This document shows, piece after piece, positions 60,000 to 64,000 of a stretch of DNA of 64,000 bases (position 1 is the first letter of the stretch; each line of letters opens with the position of its first letter). Location: the NCBI RefSeq assembly GCF_006715565.1, contig NZ_VFNL01000001.1:1178001-1242000 (forward strand). Reading direction: 5' to 3'. A program made the position numbers and the translations under genes. A model generated the notes under the pieces. The model ran no database searches. It was given only the letters and a program-made list of their open reading frames with translations, and was not told the DNA's origin. The stretch is from Microbacterium sp. SLBN-154 (lineage in GTDB: Bacteria > Actinomycetota > Actinomycetes > Actinomycetales > Microbacteriaceae).

Positions 60000-61048
60000 G
60001 GGTTCTCGTCACCGGTGCGTCCGGGTTCCTCGGCGGCGCTGTCGCGGCCGACCTCGTCGGCGCGGGTCACGAGGTGCGCACCCTTCAGCGCCGCCCCTCC
60101 GGTGTCGCGGGAGCCGACGACATCTTGGGCTCGGTGACGGACCCGGATGCCGCGGCGCACGCGCTCGACGGCGTGGAGGGCGTCATCCACCTCGCCGCGA
60201 AGGTGTCGCTCGCGGGTGACCCGCGGGACTTCGAGGCGGTGAATGTCGGCGGCACCCGCACGATCCTGGATGCCGCCGAGCGCGCCGGGGTCTCGCGATT
60301 CGTCTTCATCTCTTCGCCGTCGGTCGCCCACGCCGGAACGGCGCTCGCCGGGGTCGGGGCAGAGCCCGCCTCACCCGAGCATGCGCGCGGCGACTACGCC
60401 CGCACCAAGGCCAAGGCCGAGCTGCTCGCCCTCTCGCGCGACAGCGCGGAAATGGCCGTCGTGGCGATCCGCCCGCACCTGGTGTGGGGGCCGGGCGACC
60501 CGCAGCTCGTGGAGCGCATCGTCGCGCGGGCGCGCGCCGGCCGGCTGCCGCTGCTGAACGGCGGCACCGCCCTCATCGACTCCACCTACATCGACAACGC
60601 CGCGACGGGTATCACCGCAGCGCTCGCCCGGGACGACGACGCGCACGGACGGGCGTTCGTGCTGACCAACGGCGAGCCGCGTGCGGTGGGGGAGCTCCTC
60701 GCCGGCATCTGCCTGGCCGCCGGAGTCAGGCCGCCTCGGTGGAGCGTGCCCGCGGGTCTCGCCCGCGCGGCCGGTTCGGTCGTCGAACGGATCTGGGCGG
60801 TGCGTCCCGGTGAGGATGAGCCCCCGATGACCCGGTTCCTCGCCGAGCAGCTTTCGACGGCGCACTGGTTCGATCAGCGCGGAACGCGTGAGGCTCTGGG
60901 GTGGGCGCCGGCGGTGTCGATCGATGAGGGGCTCGCGCGCTTGGCGGCCCATGAACGTGCAAACGCCGCCGGCCGCTCCTCGCCGAGCGACCGACGGCGT
61001 CGCCGTGGGAACGGTGGGCCGCCCCAGGCGGCGCTCCCACGGGTCTGA
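59996..61048 (+). CDS. oleD: OleD-type NAD(P)-dependent 2-alkyl-3-ketoalkanoate reductase
   Basis: 350 residues, GTG start overlapping oleBC. Extended-SDR fold: VLVTGASGFLGGAVAADLVG at the N-terminus, HLAAKVS, SSPSVAHAG, and YARTK (Tyr134, Lys138). It resembles 3-beta-hydroxysteroid dehydrogenase-like proteins, as OleD does, and reduces the OleA product before OleC and OleB act. The last 30 residues are Arg/Pro-rich and poorly conserved; a GC-rich hairpin lies inside the 3' end. Confidence 0.9.
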   Translation: MRVLVTGASGFLGGAVAADLVGAGHEVRTLQRRPSGVAGADDILGSVTDPDAAAHALDGVEGVIHLAAKVSLAGDPRDFEAVNVGGTRTILDAAERAGVSRFVFISSPSVAHAGTALAGVGAEPASPEHARGDYARTKAKAELLALSRDSAEMAVVAIRPHLVWGPGDPQLVERIVARARAGRLPLLNGGTALIDSTYIDNAATGITAALARDDDAHGRAFVLTNGEPRAVGELLAGICLAAGVRPPRWSVPAGLARAAGSVVERIWAVRPGEDEPPMTRFLAEQLSTAHWFDQRGTREALGWAPAVSIDEGLARLAAHERANAAGRSSPSDRRRRRGNGGPPQAALPRV

Positions 61049-61052
61049 ACAC

Positions 61053-61068
61053 CACCCCCCAGGGGGTG
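61053..61068. promoter_or_regulatory. CACCCCC-CA-GGGGGTG palindrome downstream of oleD
   Basis: Seven-base arms around two bases in the gap between the convergent oleD and ANTAR genes. The symmetric G-tract form resembles CsoR-type operators, and a related C5-TGA-G5 element is at 3778. The hairpin loop is too short for a normal terminator. Its role is unknown; nothing else is recognisable in the 164-bp gap. Confidence 0.3.
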
Positions 61069-61212
61069 CTCAGGTATGGTGCGCGCGGGAGAGCGGCGGT
61101 GTGTCCAGCCTCATCCCGTTACCCCCGGTCGCAGTGTCTGAGCAGAATGCCGGGGTCCAGGGCAACGTGATCAGCGTATCGCGCTGCGGCCTCCGCGGCT
61201 AGAGGCCCCCGA

Positions 61213-61941
61213 TCACCGCGACGGGCTGTCGATCCGAAGCTCGCGGCGCACAAGCCGAGCTGCGACGTCGCTCAGCGGGAGGCCGTGGTTGCGGGCGTAC
61301 GTCCGGATGAGGTGGAAGGCGTCGTCGATCGGCACTCCGCTGGTGAAGGACACGACCCCTTTGGCCTGCTCGATGATCACGCGACTGCTCAGCGCGGTCT
61401 GCAACTGCTGACTGAGGACTTCACTGCGTCGCGCGGTGCGTTCGTGGAGGATGCCGATGGTGGCCACGTCGGCGAAGGCCTGCGCCGCTGTCATGTCGTA
61501 CGCCGACGGCGGACCGGGAACTGCGCTCAGGAGGTTCAGCGTGCCGATCGTCGTTTCGCGCAGACGCATGGGCACCGATTCGATGGCGACGAAACCCTGG
61601 TCGAGGGCGCTCTTCTGAAATGCACGCCACGCGGAGGGGACGTCGTGGATGTCGGGAACCGAAATCGCCGTTCCGGCGCGGAAGCACTCGATGCAGGGGC
61701 CTGCCTGGGCCGCGAGCTGGATGGCTTCGACCAGCTTGCTCGCCTCGCTCGTCGAGGCCACGAGCTCGAGGTCGCCGCCTTCGTTCGCGAGAAGGATGCC
61801 GGCGGCGGTGACGTGCAGAACATCCCGGCAGGAATCCACGAGCGTCTGCAGCAGGTCGACGACGTCGTAGTCGTCGACGAGCGTGTCGGCCAGTGTCGCG
61901 AAAGTCTCCAGCATGAGGGTTTCTCTGGTCTTCGCCGTCAC
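61213..61941 (-). CDS. GAF-ANTAR domain RNA-binding regulator
   Basis: 242 residues from GTG 61941, overlapping the stop of the next upstream ANTAR-type gene (GTGA). A GAF domain (about 18-165: DLLQTLVDSCRDVLHVTAAG, GPCIECFRAGTAISVPDI) is followed by an ANTAR helix bundle (about 178-232: LQTALSSRVIIEQAKGVVSF, DDAFHLIRTYARNHGLPLSD). ANTAR proteins bind paired hairpins in nascent RNA to prevent termination; GAF provides a small-molecule or redox input. Start at Met10 is possible. Confidence 0.9.
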   Translation of the reverse strand: MTAKTRETLMLETFATLADTLVDDYDVVDLLQTLVDSCRDVLHVTAAGILLANEGGDLELVASTSEASKLVEAIQLAAQAGPCIECFRAGTAISVPDIHDVPSAWRAFQKSALDQGFVAIESVPMRLRETTIGTLNLLSAVPGPPSAYDMTAAQAFADVATIGILHERTARRSEVLSQQLQTALSSRVIIEQAKGVVSFTSGVPIDDAFHLIRTYARNHGLPLSDVAARLVRRELRIDSPSR

Positions 61942-62654
61942 CGTCGTGCCTCGATTCTGCCGCCCTCGCGGACGAAACGCAGCCGCCCCTGGATGATGTC
62001 GCGAGAGACCTCCATCGTGGTCGCCCCCGCGGCGAATGCGTGGCCGCCGATGATCAGCGCCGCATCCTCGGCGTCGATGTCCAATTGGGCCAGGACGACG
62101 CCGGTCGCCTGATGAACGACGCGACGGGAATAGGGGCTGTCGACATCAGCGTCGGCATCGAGCGACGAAATGGCCTGGCTGAGCACGTGGCGTCCGATGA
62201 CCCCCGCCATCGCCGACGCCTGTTCGTACTGACGATCATCGAGCCGCATCGGATCTCGGGAGTAGAGGTCGACCGCGCCCAGTCGCATCCCACCGACGTG
62301 CAACGGGAATGCGAAGATCGACGCCACCTCCTGACCGTGGACGGCCGCGCCGAAGGCCGGCCACCGAAGAGCGCCTCGGCCCTGGAGGTCGACTTCGGCG
62401 ACCGGCGCAGCGGTGCGCGCCGCGTCCCAGCAGGGTCCCTCGCCGACATCGAACTGGATCTCGTCGAGTCGCGCCGCCATGGTGTCCGTGGCCGACACCG
62501 TCTCGGTGCCGAGCACCTCGCCGAGGGTCGACACGGCGGCTCCCGAGACCGGCAGTACCTCGAGGAAGCAGCTGCTGTAGCGCTCGGTGACACCCCGGGA
62601 GCGTTTCAGCTCTCCCAGCGTGCCCGCGAATGCGCTGTCCATGGTTCGGGCCAT
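61938..62654 (-). CDS. Second GAF-ANTAR domain regulator
   Basis: 238 residues from ATG 62654, with GGGGAG 4-5 nt upstream. A GAF-type sensor (about 40-155: DEIQFDVGEGPCWDAARTAA, VASIFAFPLHVGGMRLGAVD) precedes a C-terminal ANTAR-like domain (about 180-230: VVHQATGVVLAQLDIDAEDA, HAFAAGATTMEVSRDIIQGR). The ANTAR part is more diverged than in the neighbour. The two genes are translated in tandem and may form a heteromeric sensor. No dedicated target with paired hairpins is obvious in this window. Confidence 0.85.
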   Translation of the reverse strand: MARTMDSAFAGTLGELKRSRGVTERYSSCFLEVLPVSGAAVSTLGEVLGTETVSATDTMAARLDEIQFDVGEGPCWDAARTAAPVAEVDLQGRGALRWPAFGAAVHGQEVASIFAFPLHVGGMRLGAVDLYSRDPMRLDDRQYEQASAMAGVIGRHVLSQAISSLDADADVDSPYSRRVVHQATGVVLAQLDIDAEDAALIIGGHAFAAGATTMEVSRDIIQGRLRFVREGGRIEARR

Positions 62655-62689
62655 GCTACTCCCCGGTGCCTTTCGAGACGACGGCCCCG

Positions 62690-63883
62690 TCACGCCGCCA
62701 GCGGCACCCGCACCGCGAGGGCCTCGATCGCGAGGCGGTACTCCTCGATCATCCGCTCGCGCGACAGGCGCGGTCGCGCGGCGATCGCCAGGCGCCGGAA
62801 GGCCGGGCGCGCGGCGAGCACCTGATCCCAGGCCCCGGCGATTCCGACCGGGTCGTGCGCCGTCACGACCCCGAACCCTTCGACGACGCGGGCGGCGTCG
62901 CCGACCGCGGTCGTGACGGGGGTGGCACCCGACGCGGCGCCCTCGATGAGGCACAGCGGCGACGCCTCGCCGAACGCGCTCGTGAGCGCGACGATGTCGG
63001 CGATGCGGTGGAGGGCCGGCATGTCGTCGCGGATCCCGAGCACATGAACCCGAGCGGATGCCGCAACACCGGCCTCTGCGAACGCGGCGCGCAGCGCGGG
63101 GTTCGCCGCCGACATCCCGGCCCCGCACATCAGATAGTGCGTGCCGGGCCGACGCCGGGAGTGCGCGGCGACCGCGCGCAGGAACAGGCCGGGGTTCTTC
63201 ATCGCGTCGAAGCGCGCAGCGAAGAGCACCACGGGCGCGTCGGCGGGGATCCCCAGCGACCTCCGTATCGCCGCGCGCTCGCGCGCCGTCCCGGGCCCGA
63301 ACCGCTCCGTGTCGATGCCGTTCGCCACCACCTGTGACGCAACGCCTTCCCCGACGACCTCGCGGTAGGCATCGCGTGTCGACTCGGCGCAGGAGATCGC
63401 GGTCGACACGAGTCCCGTGCGTGCCGCCTCGCCGAGCCAGTCGCGCGCGGCTCCCGCGTGCGCCGGGTCGGAGCGATGGAGGCAGACGGCGACCGGTACG
63501 TCGGGCATCATCCCGCGCTCGCGCAGCGCGAGCAGAAGCCCCAGCGGCTGTTCCTTGAGCGACACCACGATGTCGGCCCGGGCGATCATCGCCGCCGCGC
63601 GGCGGAGGTGCCGCGGGCCGAAGGTCTCGGGAGCGAGCGGCGCGTCGCCGGCGGTGCGGCCGAGGCTTCGCACCTCCACGCCCGCCTCGACGAGGCGACG
63701 GCAGCGCGGGTCATCCCACATCACCTGCACGGTCGACTCGCGCCGCGCACGCGCCGCGACCGAGAGCACGCGATGGCTCTGCCCTCCGGCGTGAAGCCCT
63801 GCGACGACGTCGGTATGGAGCACCCGCGCGCCTCCGGCGAAGAACCCTTCGTACAACGACAGAACCCGGAGGGGTGCGGTCAT
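62690..63883 (-). CDS. GT4-type glycosyltransferase
   Basis: 397 residues from ATG 63883, which has AGAGG 8 nt upstream; ATG 63898 is also in frame. N-terminal acceptor domain (RVLSLYEGFFAGGARVLHTD) and C-terminal donor domain with VVANGIDTERFGPGTARERA, PVVLFAARFDAMKNPGLFLR, RVHVLGIRDDMPALHRIADI and TSAFGEASPLCLIEGAASGA, the E-x7-E motif of GT4. It may modify a surface glycan or lipid. It lies 35 bp upstream of the ANTAR pair on the same strand. Confidence 0.88.
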   Translation of the reverse strand: MTAPLRVLSLYEGFFAGGARVLHTDVVAGLHAGGQSHRVLSVAARARRESTVQVMWDDPRCRRLVEAGVEVRSLGRTAGDAPLAPETFGPRHLRRAAAMIARADIVVSLKEQPLGLLLALRERGMMPDVPVAVCLHRSDPAHAGAARDWLGEAARTGLVSTAISCAESTRDAYREVVGEGVASQVVANGIDTERFGPGTARERAAIRRSLGIPADAPVVLFAARFDAMKNPGLFLRAVAAHSRRRPGTHYLMCGAGMSAANPALRAAFAEAGVAASARVHVLGIRDDMPALHRIADIVALTSAFGEASPLCLIEGAASGATPVTTAVGDAARVVEGFGVVTAHDPVGIAGAWDQVLAARPAFRRLAIAARPRLSRERMIEEYRLAIEALAVRVPLAA

Positions 63884-63925
63884 GGCGGCGCCTCTCATCG
63901 ATCCGAGCCGTCAGACAACGGTTGG

Positions 63926-64000
63926 TCAATGCTGGGGTTTCGGGACCTCGAAGTCGATGAACGCAGAACGTGGGGTGGGTGAACGACCGGTGACGGCTTC
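63926..64000 (-). CDS. Possible C-terminus of an upstream gene, truncated by window edge
   Basis: A minus-strand frame enters at the window edge and stops at TGA 63926-63928; the 24 visible residues end SAFIDFEVPKPQH. It would lie 42 bp before the GT4 start. With so little sequence the call rests on an open frame and position only. Confidence 0.35.
   Translation of the reverse strand, partial: EAVTGRSPTPRSAFIDFEVPKPQH

Noticed and set aside
62655..63128. N-terminal extension of the second GAF-ANTAR protein
   Set aside because: It overlaps the GT4 gene antisense-like in another frame and is Arg/Gly-rich; ATG 62654 has a good Shine-Dalgarno.

Overview
The window is 64 kb of very GC-rich, gene-dense DNA with many GTG and some TTG starts, overlapping ATGA/GTGA gene junctions, TAnnnT boxes lying 6-7 nt in front of start codons, CIRCE-controlled groES, a PHO box and a guaB/guaB3/guaA purine set. 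Together these point to a chromosomal segment of an actinobacterium, most likely Microbacteriaceae (Microbacterium-like). I see no rRNA, intact tRNA, CRISPR array, insertion sequence or prophage.

Layout. 1-3.6 kb (minus): cell-surface glycan genes (a truncated membrane protein, a Wzx-like flippase and two GT2 glycosyltransferases), divergent from glmS (4.1-5.9 kb), which makes glucosamine-6-phosphate. 6.2-11.6 kb: a 1798-residue LPXTG-like surface protein with three lamin-tail domains and a calcineurin-like phosphoesterase, preceded by a PHO box and bracketed by two copies of a palindromic repeat. 11.8-17.3 kb: acpS-alr-tsaE, then tsaB-rimI-tsaD (t6A tRNA modification) plus small membrane proteins. 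17.3-18.5 kb: a THUMP-like methyltransferase.

18.7-29.8 kb is the most distinctive region, an Ini-like (isoniazid-inducible-gene-like) island. The plus strand encodes an Asp/Asn-rich repeat protein and two coupled dynamin-like GTPases (IniA-like and IniC-like). The minus strand encodes a membrane-anchored Hsp70-like ATPase (with an apparent 1-nt frameshift), a large P-loop LuxR regulator, an IniB-domain protein sharing the Asp/Asn-rich module, and a four-TM protein with a Pro/Gln repeat. The gene content suggests a membrane-stress or membrane-remodelling module.

30-39 kb: groES, rarD, an NmrA-like SDR, and a branched-chain amino acid ABC transporter (livK convergent with livHMGF; LivH carries an unusual extracytoplasmic domain). 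38.5-48 kb: guaB, guaB3 and guaA interspersed with a DUF559 protein, a TMEM175-type channel, DUF2277, SURF1, and an AraC/SDR divergent pair. 48-56 kb: a GT4 enzyme, a ClpP pair in which the second member lost its catalytic serine, a TetR/metallo-beta-lactamase-fold divergent pair with a double operator, a LigD-polymerase-type protein, an XRE regulator, a Bax-inhibitor-like protein and a GDPD. 56.3-61 kb: oleA-oleBC-oleD for long-chain olefin synthesis, with OleB and OleC fused. 61.2-64 kb (minus): two coupled GAF-ANTAR proteins and a GT4 glycosyltransferase.

Several families of short palindromic intergenic repeats recur (5.96, 11.66 and 50.69 kb; 33.9-34.1 kb; 39.98 and 41.0 kb; 13.9-14.1 kb). 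Starts were chosen from Shine-Dalgarno sequences, leaderless boxes and gene overlaps; functions are by recognition of family motifs, without database searches.
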